A DNA stretch of 64,000 nucleotides, taken from Moheibacter sediminis. Its GTDB lineage: Bacteria > Bacteroidota > Bacteroidia > Flavobacteriales > Weeksellaceae. Both the position numbers and the translations under genes were made by a program. The notes under the pieces were generated by a model. The model was not told where the DNA came from. It did no database searches and saw only the letters and a program-made list of their open reading frames with translations. Location of the stretch: contig NZ_FWXS01000002.1 in assembly GCF_900176425.1 (NCBI RefSeq), positions 1 to 64,000 on the forward strand, written 5' to 3'. This document shows, piece after piece, positions 41,944 through 52,192 of the stretch (position 1 is the first letter of the stretch; each line of letters starts with the position of its first letter).

Positions 41944-44763
41944 CTAAAGTTCTTCTTTCAAAAATTTTCCTGTAATGCTTTTTGAGTTTTTTACTACTTC
42001 TTCCGGAGTACCTTTTGCTACGATGGTTCCACCTTTTTCACCACCATCGGGACCAATGTCGATGATGTGGTCTGCAATTTTGATAACATCTAAATTGTGC
42101 TCGATGATGATCACCGTATTTCCAAAATCTACGATTTTTTGAATTACATCCATCAAAACACGAATGTCTTCAAAATGCAATCCTGTAGTGGGCTCATCAA
42201 GAATGTAAAGAGTTTTTCCGGTTTGTTTTTTGCTCAATTCCGAAGCCAATTTTACACGCTGCGCTTCACCGCCGGAAAGGGTAGTGGATTGCTGCCCCAG
42301 AGTGATATAACCCAAACCGACATCTTGCAAAGTTTTCACACTTCTAAAGATTTTAGGAATAGGTTCAAAGAACTCAACGGCTTCGTTGACGGTCATGTCC
42401 AAAACGTCAGAAATGGATTTTCCTTTGTATCTGACTTCCAGTGTTTCACGATTAAAACGTTTTCCATGACAAGTTTCGCAAGGAACGTAAACATCTGGTA
42501 AAAAGTTCATTTCGATGACTTTCAATCCGCCGCCTTCACAGGTTTCGCATCGTCCTCCTTTTACATTAAATGAAAATCTTCCGGGCTTATAACCGCGGAT
42601 TTTTGCTTCAGGTAATTGGGTAAACAAATTTCTGATATCAGAAAATAAATTGGTGTAAGTCGCCGGATTAGAGCGAGGTGTTCGCCCAATTGGAGACTGA
42701 TCCACTTCAATTACCTTGTCAATGTGTTCTAAACCTTCAATCTTTTTGAAAGGCATCGGTTCCTGTTCCGAGCGGTAAAAATGTTTGCTCAAAATCGGGT
42801 AAAGCGTTTCGGTGATCAAAGTAGATTTTCCGCTTCCTGAAACCCCTGTAATTACCACCAATTCACCCAAAGGAATTTCCAGCGTTACATTTTTCAGATT
42901 ATTTCCGGAAGCACCCGAAAGCTTGATGAAGTCTCCGTTTCCTTTCCTTCTTTCTTTTGGAATTTCTATTGCCAAATCTCCATTGATATAATCAGAAGTC
43001 AGCGTATGCGCATTTTTGATGTCTTTTGGAAGACCATGCCAAACGATTTTTCCGCCGCGTTTTCCGGCTTTCGGACCGATGTCGATTACGTAATCCGATT
43101 CCAAAATCATGTCTTTGTCATGTTCCACTACCAAAACCGAATTTCCAATATCACGCAATTTTTTGAGTGAATCAATCAGTTTCACATTGTCACGCTGATG
43201 CAGTCCAATGCTGGGTTCGTCCAAAATATAAAGTACGTTGACAAGCTGTGAACCGATTTGCGTAGCCAAACGAATTCGCTGCGCTTCACCGCCGGAAAGT
43301 GATTTGGAAGGTCGGTCGATTGAAAGATAATCTAATCCGACATCTAAAAGGAAAGTCAATCTGGTGCTGATTTCTTTCAAGATTTCTTCCGCGATTTTCT
43401 TTTGTTTTGGGTCTAATTTTTTGTCTAATGTATTGATCCAATTCAATAAAAATCTCAAATCAAAATGAGCGACTTCACCGATGTGTTTATTGTCCATTTT
43501 GAAATGAAGCGATTCATTGTTCAAACGGTATCCGTCACATGCAGTACATTTGACTTGTTTTGAAAATTTGCGTGAAATAGAATTTGCCGAAGGATTCATT
43601 TTGTCATTCATCAATTCATCTAGAAAAGAAATAATTCCTTCAAAATCAATTTTATAAATTTTGTTTACGTCTGCAAATTTCAATTGAACGTCAACAGTCT
43701 CTTTCAATCCATGCAAAATGTCATTGACCAATTCTTTCTTTAATTTTTTGAAAGGTGTGTCGAGATTTTCATTGTATTTAGCATAGATGGATTCGATTTG
43801 TTTCTTGATTCTGCTTGTATTTTTAATTTCTTCCAAAGGTGCAATCATTCCATTTTTAAAAGAACGATTGTGATCAGGAAAAACCTTATCCAAACTCACT
43901 TCTTTCAATTCTCCTAATCCATTGCAAACCGGACAAGCACCTTTTGGAGAGTTAAACGAAAATGAATTCGGTTCGGGAGAAGGGTAGGAGATACCTGTGG
44001 TGGGACACATGAGATTTCTGCTGTAGAAACGGGTTTCGTTTGTTTCATAATCCAAAATCATCAAAACATTGTCTCCCTGCTGCATTGCTGTATCAATAGA
44101 ACTTTTCAATCTTTCGTCTGAAATTGAATCATTTAATTTTAATTTATCAATCAATAATTCAATGTCATGGGTTTTGTAACGGTCTAATTTCATTCCGGGC
44201 GTGATGTCTATAACCTCACCATTGACACGAACTTCCATATAGCCGCGTTTTGCAATTTGGGCAAATAATTCGCGGTAATGTCCTTTTCTGGAACGAACCA
44301 AAGGCGAAAGAATGGCAATTTTTTTCTCCTGAAAATTATTTCGAATCAAATCTTTGATGTGTTCATCAGTATAGCTAACCATTTCTTCTCCAGTGTTGTA
44401 CGAATAAGCAGTGGAAGCTCTTGCGTAAAGCAACCGCAGAAAATCATAAATTTCAGTAATGGTTCCTACAGTAGAACGCGGACTTTTTGAAGTAGTTTTT
44501 TGTTCGATGGCAATCACGGGCGAAAGTCCTTCAATTTTATCGACATCAGGACGTTCCATTCCTCCTAAAAACTGTCTTGCATAGGCAGAAAAAGTTTCGA
44601 TGTAGCGACGCTGACCTTCCGCATAAATGGTGTCAAAAGCTAAGGAAGATTTCCCACTTCCGCTGAGACCGGTTATGACAACCAGTTTTTCGCGGGGAAT
44701 TTTAATATCTATGTCTTTTAGATTGTGTTCGCGCGCGCCGTAAACTTCTATAAAATCGTTCAT
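41944..44763 (-). CDS. uvrA: Excinuclease ABC subunit A
   Basis: The 939-residue protein opens [18 protein letters not shown] and has two ABC ATPase modules (Walker [13 protein letters not shown] near residue 35 and [15 protein letters not shown] near 640) and two LSGGEAQR signatures. It also has zinc-binding cysteine pairs ([28 protein letters not shown]). It scans DNA for bulky lesions and loads UvrB. The frame opens six codons earlier at 44781, but the later ATG gives the UvrA standard start. It is preceded on its strand by the terminator at 44802-44830. Confidence 0.97.
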   Translation of the reverse strand: MNDFIEVYGAREHNLKDIDIKIPREKLVVITGLSGSGKSSLAFDTIYAEGQRRYIETFSAYARQFLGGMERPDVDKIEGLSPVIAIEQKTTSKSPRSTVGTITEIYDFLRLLYARASTAYSYNTGEEMVSYTDEHIKDLIRNNFQEKKIAILSPLVRSRKGHYRELFAQIAKRGYMEVRVNGEVIDITPGMKLDRYKTHDIELLIDKLKLNDSISDERLKSSIDTAMQQGDNVLMILDYETNETRFYSRNLMCPTTGISYPSPEPNSFSFNSPKGACPVCNGLGELKEVSLDKVFPDHNRSFKNGMIAPLEEIKNTSRIKKQIESIYAKYNENLDTPFKKLKKELVNDILHGLKETVDVQLKFADVNKIYKIDFEGIISFLDELMNDKMNPSANSISRKFSKQVKCTACDGYRLNNESLHFKMDNKHIGEVAHFDLRFLLNWINTLDKKLDPKQKKIAEEILKEISTRLTFLLDVGLDYLSIDRPSKSLSGGEAQRIRLATQIGSQLVNVLYILDEPSIGLHQRDNVKLIDSLKKLRDIGNSVLVVEHDKDMILESDYVIDIGPKAGKRGGKIVWHGLPKDIKNAHTLTSDYINGDLAIEIPKERRKGNGDFIKLSGASGNNLKNVTLEIPLGELVVITGVSGSGKSTLITETLYPILSKHFYRSEQEPMPFKKIEGLEHIDKVIEVDQSPIGRTPRSNPATYTNLFSDIRNLFTQLPEAKIRGYKPGRFSFNVKGGRCETCEGGGLKVIEMNFLPDVYVPCETCHGKRFNRETLEVRYKGKSISDVLDMTVNEAVEFFEPIPKIFRSVKTLQDVGLGYITLGQQSTTLSGGEAQRVKLASELSKKQTGKTLYILDEPTTGLHFEDIRVLMDVIQKIVDFGNTVIIIEHNLDVIKIADHIIDIGPDGGEKGGTIVAKGTPEEVVKNSKSITGKFLKEEL

Positions 44764-44801
44764 ATTCAAAAAATCGTACAAAGTTACATGAATTCAAGAC
44801 G

Positions 44802-44830
44802 AAAAAAAAGTGCTCTTAAAAAGAGCACTT
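44802..44830 (-). terminator. Terminator of the SRPBCC/GyrI-like gene
   Basis: On the minus strand the stem AAGTGCTCTT (44830-44821) pairs with AAGAGCACTT (44817-44808) around a 3-base loop and is followed by TTTTTT. It is 24 bases past the stop of 44854-45891, so it separates that gene from uvrA. Confidence 0.8.
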
Positions 44831-44853
44831 CAGTAATTTTGTATTTGAATAAA

Positions 44854-45891
44854 TTATTTAATCGGAATGTAAATTTTGGTAAGCAATTCGTTTTTATCTT
44901 TTACAATTTCAGGGTCATTCATGTAACTTTCCCAATGTGAATTACCTAAAGATAATTTTTCTTTGGCTGCATATTGCTTCATTTTTTGAATGGTTTGGTT
45001 CAAAGTTTCATAACTTCCTTTGTGGATGCAAACCAAATTTTTTCCTGCAGGCAACGAATAAAGCTGCATATCTTCCTCTAATTTAACTATTTCTGTAATC
45101 GGATAACCGCAATAAAATTTTGCCTTTTTGGAAGCGGTGTCGATATATTCAAAATACGAAGTGGGTTTACCGATATTTTGTGGTGGAATTTTTATAAAAT
45201 CGGTCAAGTAACTGAATAATTTACCCAAAGATTCTTCACGTGCAGTATTGATTTCACTCGCGTCCAACGAAGTTTCGTTTAGAATTGTGATTAGTTTTTC
45301 TCCATCAAACATTTCAGTTTTAATCATTCCGGGAAGTAAAGAATTGGCTTGTTCAGGAGTTAAAGCTGCAGATTTCAATCTTTCTTCCAAAGAAATCAAA
45401 CCTTCATCCAATTTTTCTTTGATATTTTTTGAAGTAAAATAACTGTAATATCTTGAAAAATAACCGATTTCTTCGCTTTCAATTTTCCATTTTAATTTTG
45501 TTTTGGAAGCACCTTCAGGAATAAATTCAACTAACATTTTAGATACTTTTCCTAATCCCAAACCTTCGAGTTTAAATTCGATTTGTTTATTAGGTTCGGC
45601 TGTGGAAATGGTAAGTTCACCACTCTGAGATTCGTTTTCAACATTTCCCCATTTATACCCCGCACCTTCACCACGATAAGGTGCGAAATATTCTTTTTTA
45701 GCTGTGGAATCGGATTTTGCCCAGGGTTCCCATTCGGAATATTCTTTCAGATTATTGAATTCTTCATAAACAATTCCTACCGGCAGATTGAGTTCTTTCT
45801 CAGTTTCGGCAGTTATTTTGTTGGGTAAAAACAAAGGAATAATTAAGATTGCAATTACTAAAACGATCAAAAATTGTGTAAATCTTTTCAT
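44854..45891 (-). CDS. SRPBCC-type domain fused to GyrI-like effector-binding domain, membrane-anchored
   Basis: The 345-residue protein starts with one transmembrane segment (FLIVLVIAILIIPLF) and then a helix-grip SRPBCC-type domain (VGIVYEEFNNLKEYSEWEPW ... KLKWKIESEEIGYFSRYYS) to about 160. The last 150 residues form a GyrI/AraC effector-binding-type domain (CGYPITEIVKLEED ... GSYETLNQTIQKMKQY, ...SHWESYMND). Such two-domain architecture occurs in Bacteroidota; both folds bind hydrophobic or small ligands, so a sensor or ligand-sequestering role is possible. Assignments are from fold patterns. Confidence 0.7.
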   Translation of the reverse strand: MKRFTQFLIVLVIAILIIPLFLPNKITAETEKELNLPVGIVYEEFNNLKEYSEWEPWAKSDSTAKKEYFAPYRGEGAGYKWGNVENESQSGELTISTAEPNKQIEFKLEGLGLGKVSKMLVEFIPEGASKTKLKWKIESEEIGYFSRYYSYFTSKNIKEKLDEGLISLEERLKSAALTPEQANSLLPGMIKTEMFDGEKLITILNETSLDASEINTAREESLGKLFSYLTDFIKIPPQNIGKPTSYFEYIDTASKKAKFYCGYPITEIVKLEEDMQLYSLPAGKNLVCIHKGSYETLNQTIQKMKQYAAKEKLSLGNSHWESYMNDPEIVKDKNELLTKIYIPIK

Positions 45892-46007
45892 AGAAAATGA
45901 ATTTTGACAAAGGTAAATATTAGAGTTGTCTTTTTTGAAAATTTAATTTAAGGAATTTAATTTAAAAATATTACATTTGGTATAACTAATCAATAAATAA
46001 AAATTTA

Positions 46008-46598
46008 ATGGACATTTCACACTTATTACAAGGACCTGTTGGACAACAGTTGGTTTCAGGGGTAGTTAGCCAATTGGGAATCAAAAATGAACAAGCTCAA
46101 ATGGCTATTTCTGCTGCAATTCCTTTTTTGCTTACCGCTTTAAATAAAAATGCTGCAAACGGTGATGCACAAAATATTAATAAGGCATTGGAAACAAAAC
46201 ATGACGGAAGCATTTTGGATAATTTGGGTGGATTTCTAAGTTCAGGAAATTTCTCAGATGGTGCCGGAATTTTAGGACACGTTTTGGGAGGTAAACAATC
46301 TCAGGTTGAAAATGCGATTGGACAATCAAGTGGTTTGAATGGCGGGCAAGTGGCTCAGCTTTTGGCCATGCTAGCACCAATTGTTATGGGGTATTTAGGA
46401 AAAGAGAAAAATTCACAAGGTTTAGATGCTGGTGGATTGACTGGTCTTCTAGGAGGATTGGTTGGTGGTGCTGCTCAAACAAACCAAAGAGAAATGAGTA
46501 CAATCGAAAAACTTCTTGACCAAGATGGAGATGGAAGTGCAATGGACGATGTGATGGATATTGGAAGTAAACTTTTAGGAGGGTTTTTCAAGAAATGA
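46008..46598 (+). CDS. DUF937 domain-containing protein
   Basis: The 196-residue protein starts LLQGPVGQQLVSGVVSQLGI and contains repeated Gly/Leu-rich helices (DNLGGFLSSGNFSDGAGILG, LGGKQSQVENAIGQSSG, GLTGLLGGLVGGA), the DUF937 (YidB-like) composition. The C-terminus has DQDGDGSAMDDVMDIGS, a calcium-loop-like segment. It is a soluble cytoplasmic protein of unknown role. A TACATTTG -7-type box lies at 45972-45979, 29 bases before the ATG. A strong terminator follows. Confidence 0.87.
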   Translation: MDISHLLQGPVGQQLVSGVVSQLGIKNEQAQMAISAAIPFLLTALNKNAANGDAQNINKALETKHDGSILDNLGGFLSSGNFSDGAGILGHVLGGKQSQVENAIGQSSGLNGGQVAQLLAMLAPIVMGYLGKEKNSQGLDAGGLTGLLGGLVGGAAQTNQREMSTIEKLLDQDGDGSAMDDVMDIGSKLLGGFFKK

Positions 46599-46616
46599 TT
46601 GAAAAAAAATGAAAAT

Positions 46617-46653
46617 GAAAGAGGGAAGTTCTGTGAACTTCCCTCTTTTTTTT
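46617..46653 (+). terminator. Terminator after the DUF937 gene
   Basis: The stem AGAGGGAAGTT (46620-46630) pairs with AACTTCCCTCT (46636-46646), 11 bp with a 5-base loop, followed by seven T residues. It is a textbook intrinsic terminator 21 bases past the stop. Confidence 0.9.
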
Positions 46654-46870
46654 AATTCTTGAAGCAAACTATATTTTTCTTCAAGATACCACTTCTAATA
46701 ACTGATAATGTTTTTGAAAAATTTAAAATGTTTTGGATTGTAGAATCCTTTGGTGAAAAAATCTCACCGATAAAAGAGTAATTTTGCTTCATATACAATA
46801 ATTTTGAGTTCATATAAATAAAAACGCATCACTCAAAATTATATTGCAAAATGTTTATAATTAATTTTTA

Positions 46871-47461
46871 TTAAACCATAGTCAAAGAAAGATTTTTATC
46901 TTCGATGACTTTTCTCAAATTAATCAAAGCATATCGCATTCTTCCCAAAGCCGTATTGATACTGACATCGGTCTCTTCAGCAATTTCTTTGAAGCTCAAT
47001 CCTTTGAAGATTCTAAGTCTTAAAACTTCTTGCTGGTCTTCAGGTAGATAATCGATTATTTGTCTTAATTCTTTGTCAATCTGTTCTTTAATAATTTTGG
47101 TTTCCGAACAATCTTCCGGATCTGCCAAAAAATCGAAAATACTAAACTCTTCATCCATAAAAGTTTCACCAATCACAGGCATTCTTCTGCGTGATCTGAA
47201 ATAATCAATGGATAAATTATGAGCAATACGCATGACCCAAGGTAAAAATTTACCTTCTTCATTGTATTTACCTTCTTTTAAAGTAAGAATTACTTTTACG
47301 AATGTATCTTGAAAGATATCTTCAGCAATGTCTTTGTCTAAAACTTTGGAGAAAATAAAGCCATAGACTTTATTTTTGTGCCTATCGATTAATTCGGCTA
47401 ATGCTGCCTCGTTGCCGAGAATATAAGCATCGACCAATCGCGAATCATCAATGATTTCCAT
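46871..47461 (-). CDS. RNA polymerase sigma-70 factor, ECF type
   Basis: The 196-residue sigma factor has region 2 (KVYGFIFSKVLDKDIAEDIF, then QDTFVKVI and LPWVMRIAHNLSIDYFRSRR) and region 4 (YLPEDQQEVLRLRIFKGLSF, KEIAEETDVSINTALGRM), the layout of group 4 sigma factors. Regions 1 and 3 are absent. It directs transcription from alternative promoters. No anti-sigma gene sits beside it, so control must be elsewhere. The 217-base gap on its downstream side contains a 12-bp inverted repeat (46798-46809 with 46831-46842). Confidence 0.93.
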   Translation of the reverse strand: MEIIDDSRLVDAYILGNEAALAELIDRHKNKVYGFIFSKVLDKDIAEDIFQDTFVKVILTLKEGKYNEEGKFLPWVMRIAHNLSIDYFRSRRRMPVIGETFMDEEFSIFDFLADPEDCSETKIIKEQIDKELRQIIDYLPEDQQEVLRLRIFKGLSFKEIAEETDVSINTALGRMRYALINLRKVIEDKNLSLTMV

Positions 47462-47582
47462 ACTATCTACTTTTGTCTCAAATGTTAAATAATGTAGAAA
47501 GTAGCTCTATAGGCAATGAATTTTAATTGTTATATCAGCAAATATATAAAATAATCTTAAAGGATATGATTTTTTTCATAAA

Positions 47583-47613
47583 AAAAAAGCTGCCTTGAAA
47601 AGACAGCTTTTTT
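47583..47613 (-). terminator. Terminator of the pfkA-gapA unit
   Basis: On the minus strand GCTGTCTT pairs with AAGGCAGC (one G-U wobble) around a 3-base loop, followed by a run of eight T. It lies 23 bases past the gapA stop. Confidence 0.85.
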
Positions 47614-47635
47614 ATATTTATTTCAGAACTACCTA

Positions 47636-48655
<1,020 letters not shown>

Positions 48656-48664
48656 TTAAGGTTA

Positions 48665-49651
48665 TTATATTGCTAAAATCTTAGCTACTTTTATGAGTTC
48701 TTCGTCTATTTGATTGTGTTTTTTGATGGCTTCTTCTATGGGGGTATAAACTACTTTGTTGGAACGCAAACCCGCCATCAAATTTGATTTCCCTTCTAAA
48801 ATTGCCTCAACAGCCGCGACACCTAAACGGCTAGCCAAAACCCTGTCCTGACAGGTTGGACTTCCGCCTCTTTGTATGTGTCCCAGAACTGTTACGCGAA
48901 TATCGTATTCAGGAAATTTCTTTTGGGTGGCTTTTGCCAAATCATATACATTTCCTAATTCTTCTCCTTCTGCAACTACTATGATGCTTGAATTTTTTCC
49001 TGCCTGTTGTGACCTTTCTAAAGTTTGAAGCAATTCTTCCAAGCTGTCCTTTTTTTCAGGAATTAAAATATCCTGGGCACCTGAAGCAATTCCACTATTT
49101 AATGCTATAAAACCTGCATCGCGTCCCATTACTTCCACAAAGAAAACACGGTTGTGGGAAGTAGCAGAATCACGGATTCTGTCAATCGCTTCTATAACAG
49201 TGTTCAGCGCGGTGTCATATCCAATCGTAGCATCTGTTCCAAAAATATCATTGTCGATGGTTCCCGGAATTCCTATAAACGGAACTTCAAATTCTTTATG
49301 AAAAACAGAAGCACCTGTAAATGAGCCATCTCCACCAATTACAACTAAAGCATCTAATTCATTTAATTTGAAATTTTCAAAAGCTTTTTTTCGTCCTTCC
49401 GGCGTTCTGAATTCTTGTGACCGTGCAGTTTTTAAAAAAGTTCCGCCACGGTTGATGATGTGTTTTACGGAGCGAGGTCCGAGTTCTGACATATCATTAT
49501 TAATCAATCCGTGATAACCTTCCTTGATGCCGATGCATTGAATGTTGTAATACGAGCAAGCCCTAACAACTGCACGTATGGCAGTATTCATACCGGGAGA
49601 ATCACCTCCTGAAGTTAGAACCCCTATTTTTTTGATAGATTTTTTTGCCAC
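48665..49651 (-). CDS. pfkA: ATP-dependent 6-phosphofructokinase
   Basis: The 328-residue enzyme has LTSGGDSPGMNTAIRA, the ATP loop VVIGGDGSFTGASVF, and PGTIDNDIFGTDATIGYDTA with the catalytic TIDND motif. The effector-site region contains LGHIQRGGSPTCQDRVLASR. The GGDGS (glycine) version indicates an ATP-dependent rather than PPi-dependent enzyme. It catalyses the committed glycolytic step and pairs with gapA downstream. Confidence 0.97.
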   Translation of the reverse strand: MAKKSIKKIGVLTSGGDSPGMNTAIRAVVRACSYYNIQCIGIKEGYHGLINNDMSELGPRSVKHIINRGGTFLKTARSQEFRTPEGRKKAFENFKLNELDALVVIGGDGSFTGASVFHKEFEVPFIGIPGTIDNDIFGTDATIGYDTALNTVIEAIDRIRDSATSHNRVFFVEVMGRDAGFIALNSGIASGAQDILIPEKKDSLEELLQTLERSQQAGKNSSIIVVAEGEELGNVYDLAKATQKKFPEYDIRVTVLGHIQRGGSPTCQDRVLASRLGVAAVEAILEGKSNLMAGLRSNKVVYTPIEEAIKKHNQIDEELIKVAKILAI

Positions 49652-49719
49652 TTTTTAGCTGAAAATTGATTTACAAATATAATAAATAGGGATTGTTAAA
49701 TAAAATTATTAGGATAAAG

Positions 49720-50373
49720 TTATCTTTTTTCTATTTCCTGAATGGGTTCCAATCTTCCGGTACGGAAATCTTTTTCCAAAATCACTTCTATGTATAAATC
49801 TTCTCTGGTTTTGTGTGGGTCAAATTGTGTTTTTAAATCTAAATCAAATGCGCCTCCGGCTGAATTCCAAAGAAATGCGTTCATACCGCCACGTAACTCT
49901 TTGATGATTTGAAATGATGTTTTATCGGTTTCTCTGTGGATTAATTTGATTAAAATCTGACCTCTGGAGCGTGATAAATCTTTCAATTTTCCTTCAAATT
50001 CATCTGCCAGCACTTTTTGTCTTTCTTTTACAAATTTTCTTTTTTCTCTGTTACTGCTAAATTCTTTTGAAGATTCTTCTATGAAATTATATTCTTCAAC
50101 TGCAACTTTTACGTAAGGCCAAACATCCCGAACCCTTTTGCGGAGCCATAAATAATATTTTTTTTCTAAATCTGATTTTAAATTTAAATGAAATAAATCT
50201 GCATTATTCAGCTGAATGGTATCAAAAGCAGCCAAATCATCCTCAGTTATAGAATCCATTTCTGCCAATTCCTTTTGTAATTCTTGTTCTTTTTGTGGTT
50301 CGACCTGCGAAAAAATAAAACAAGGAAATAAAATAATAAGTATTAGGAGTAGTTTAAAATTCATAAACCGCAT
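49720..50373 (-). CDS. DUF4294 domain-containing exported protein
   Basis: The 217-residue protein has a hydrophobic N-terminal signal (FKLLLILIILFPCFIFSQ) and a charged body with RKRVRDVWPYVKVAVEEYNF, then ESSKEFSSNREKRKF and GRGxL-type LSRSRGQILIKLIHRE. This corresponds to the DUF4294 family of Bacteroidota, with no known role. Two ATGs, at 50373 and 50364, could start it. It is divergent from the M42 peptidase gene. Confidence 0.78.
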   Translation of the reverse strand: MRFMNFKLLLILIILFPCFIFSQVEPQKEQELQKELAEMDSITEDDLAAFDTIQLNNADLFHLNLKSDLEKKYYLWLRKRVRDVWPYVKVAVEEYNFIEESSKEFSSNREKRKFVKERQKVLADEFEGKLKDLSRSRGQILIKLIHRETDKTSFQIIKELRGGMNAFLWNSAGGAFDLDLKTQFDPHKTREDLYIEVILEKDFRTGRLEPIQEIEKR

Positions 50374-50506
50374 ATAATCAAAAATTGTTCCTATTTTGTC
50401 TTATTGTTAACTAATTGAGAATTTAGATTAAGATAAATTAATTACCGGAAAATATTGAAATTCATTTTGGTTAAAAAAATATGTAGGTTTGTCGAAATTT
50501 TAATCA

Positions 50507-51592
50507 ATGGCTAAAAAAGAATTTTATTCTAAAAAATCACTTCAGTTTTTAGAAAATTATTTAAATACTACTTCACCAACTGGATATGAAACCGCCGGGC
50601 AATTGGCTTGGATTGACTATATAAAACCTTATGTTGACGAAATTAGATCTGATAATTACGGGACGGCTTACGGAATTTTGAATCCGAAAGCAAAATATAA
50701 AGTTATTTTAGAAGCGCATGCCGATGAAATTTCATGGTATGTAAATTATATTTCAAAAGAAGGAATGTTGTACGTAATCCGCAATGGTGGTTCAGATGCA
50801 GTAATTGCACCTTCAAAACGTGTGAATATTCATACCAAAAAAGGGATCGTTCCAGGATTATTTGGCTGGCCGGCGATTCATGTGCGTGATAGAGAACGTG
50901 ATGAAATTCCAAAAATAGAAACCATTTGGATTGACTGTGGCGCAAGTTCAAAAGAAGAAGTTGTAAAAATGGGAATTCATGTTGGATGCGTGGTAACTTA
51001 TCCGGATGAGTTCATGATTTTAAATGATAAGTATTTTGTTTGCAGGGCTTTGGATAATAGAGTTGGAGGTTTTATGATTGCGGAAGTTGCAAGGCTGCTT
51101 CATGAAAATAAAGATAAAATCGATTTTGGAGTTTATTTTACAAATTCTGTTCAGGAAGAAGTTGGATTGCGCGGAGCAGAAATGATTACCAAAACCATTC
51201 AGCCTGATGTTGCGATTGTGACTGATGTTACCCACGATACTTCTACTCCGAAAATGAGCCAGATCAAAGATGGCGAAGTAAAATGTGGAGACGGACCGGT
51301 AATTACTTATGCGCCAGCGGTTCAGAATAATTTGAGAGAATTGATCATAGAAGCTGCTGAAAATAATAAAATTCCTTTCCAACGTGCGGCAAGCAGCCGT
51401 GTAACGGGAACTGACACCGATGCTTTTGCGTACAGCAATGGCGGCGTTCCGTCGGCTTTGGTTTCTTTGCCTTTGCGTTATATGCATACGACTGTAGAAA
51501 TGGTTGATAAAAATGATGTGGAAAATACCATTAAATTGATGTATGAGTCTGTAAAAAAAATTAAAGAGGGCCAGAATTTTAAATATTTCTAA
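50507..51592 (+). CDS. M42 family metallopeptidase
   Basis: The 361-residue peptidase has the dinuclear-zinc pattern of M42 (TET/FrvX-like) aminopeptidases: the metal histidine and aspartate in VILEAHADEISWYV, the bridging Asp in CRALDNRVGGFMIAE, the catalytic glutamate in QEEVGLRGAEM and AIVTDVTHD. The C-terminal histidine is in PLRYMHTTVEMVDKND. Members form tetrahedral dodecamers that trim peptides in the cytosol. Its stop is 18 bases before the PAP2-like gene. Confidence 0.92.
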   Translation: MAKKEFYSKKSLQFLENYLNTTSPTGYETAGQLAWIDYIKPYVDEIRSDNYGTAYGILNPKAKYKVILEAHADEISWYVNYISKEGMLYVIRNGGSDAVIAPSKRVNIHTKKGIVPGLFGWPAIHVRDRERDEIPKIETIWIDCGASSKEEVVKMGIHVGCVVTYPDEFMILNDKYFVCRALDNRVGGFMIAEVARLLHENKDKIDFGVYFTNSVQEEVGLRGAEMITKTIQPDVAIVTDVTHDTSTPKMSQIKDGEVKCGDGPVITYAPAVQNNLRELIIEAAENNKIPFQRAASSRVTGTDTDAFAYSNGGVPSALVSLPLRYMHTTVEMVDKNDVENTIKLMYESVKKIKEGQNFKYF

Positions 51593-51610
51593 GATTTCTC
51601 GTGCTTCGAA

Positions 51611-52192
51611 ATGACACAGAAAAATAATTCATTTGCAAAAATAATATCGACAATGGGACATCCGCTGGTGACTGTCCCATTTGTTGTTATTTTTCTTTTA
51701 TTTCAGACGCAGCCATTAAAAAATGCGTTGTTTATTTCTTGTTTGGTAATTGGAATTATTCAAATTCCGGTTTTGATTAATTTGACCAAAAAACTTAAAA
51801 AAGAAAAAATAGAAAGCTTCGATGTTTCGGATAGAAATGAACGAAAAAAGTTTTACTTTTTGGTTCTTCCTTTGTTAATCTTGGTAAATCTGATTTTGAT
51901 GTTTACAAATCAATCCAAAGATTTGATTTACAGTTTTCTGTTTGCGACGATTTTATTGCTGATTATGCAGGCGATGAATTATTTCATCAAAAGTTCATTG
52001 CACGTCGCGGTCAATGTTTATTTGGGATTTTTGTTGTTTAATTTAAATCCCATTGCAGGAATTTTATGGTGGATTTTTGTGTTGATGATTGCTTGGTCAA
52101 GATTGGTACTAAAAAAACACACAACCCAGGAGGTTGTGTGCGGTTTTATAATCGGAGCGATTTGTGGCTCTGTTTTGCAGTTATTTATCTAA
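51611..52192 (+). CDS. PAP2-superfamily-like membrane phosphatase
   Basis: The 193-residue protein has about five or six hydrophobic helices and residues at PAP2 motif positions. These are KSSLHVAVNVYLGF (degenerate form of the PSGH motif) and AWSRLVLKKHTTQEVVCGFIIGA, which matches the SRxxxxxHxxxDVxxG motif with Q in place of the usual aspartate. Catalytic histidines are retained. It may act on undecaprenyl- or phosphatidyl-phosphates. The missing aspartate weakens the call to a family-like protein. It ends face to face with the beta-helix gene. Confidence 0.72.
   Translation: MTQKNNSFAKIISTMGHPLVTVPFVVIFLLFQTQPLKNALFISCLVIGIIQIPVLINLTKKLKKEKIESFDVSDRNERKKFYFLVLPLLILVNLILMFTNQSKDLIYSFLFATILLLIMQAMNYFIKSSLHVAVNVYLGFLLFNLNPIAGILWWIFVLMIAWSRLVLKKHTTQEVVCGFIIGAICGSVLQLFI

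Noticed and set aside
46798-46842. 12-bp inverted repeat downstream of the sigma factor as a terminator
   Set aside because: The loop is 21 bases and no T-tract follows on the relevant strand; too weak to annotate.
51020-51487. 155-codon antisense frame within the M42 peptidase gene
   Set aside because: It mirrors codons of a gene with a complete active site.
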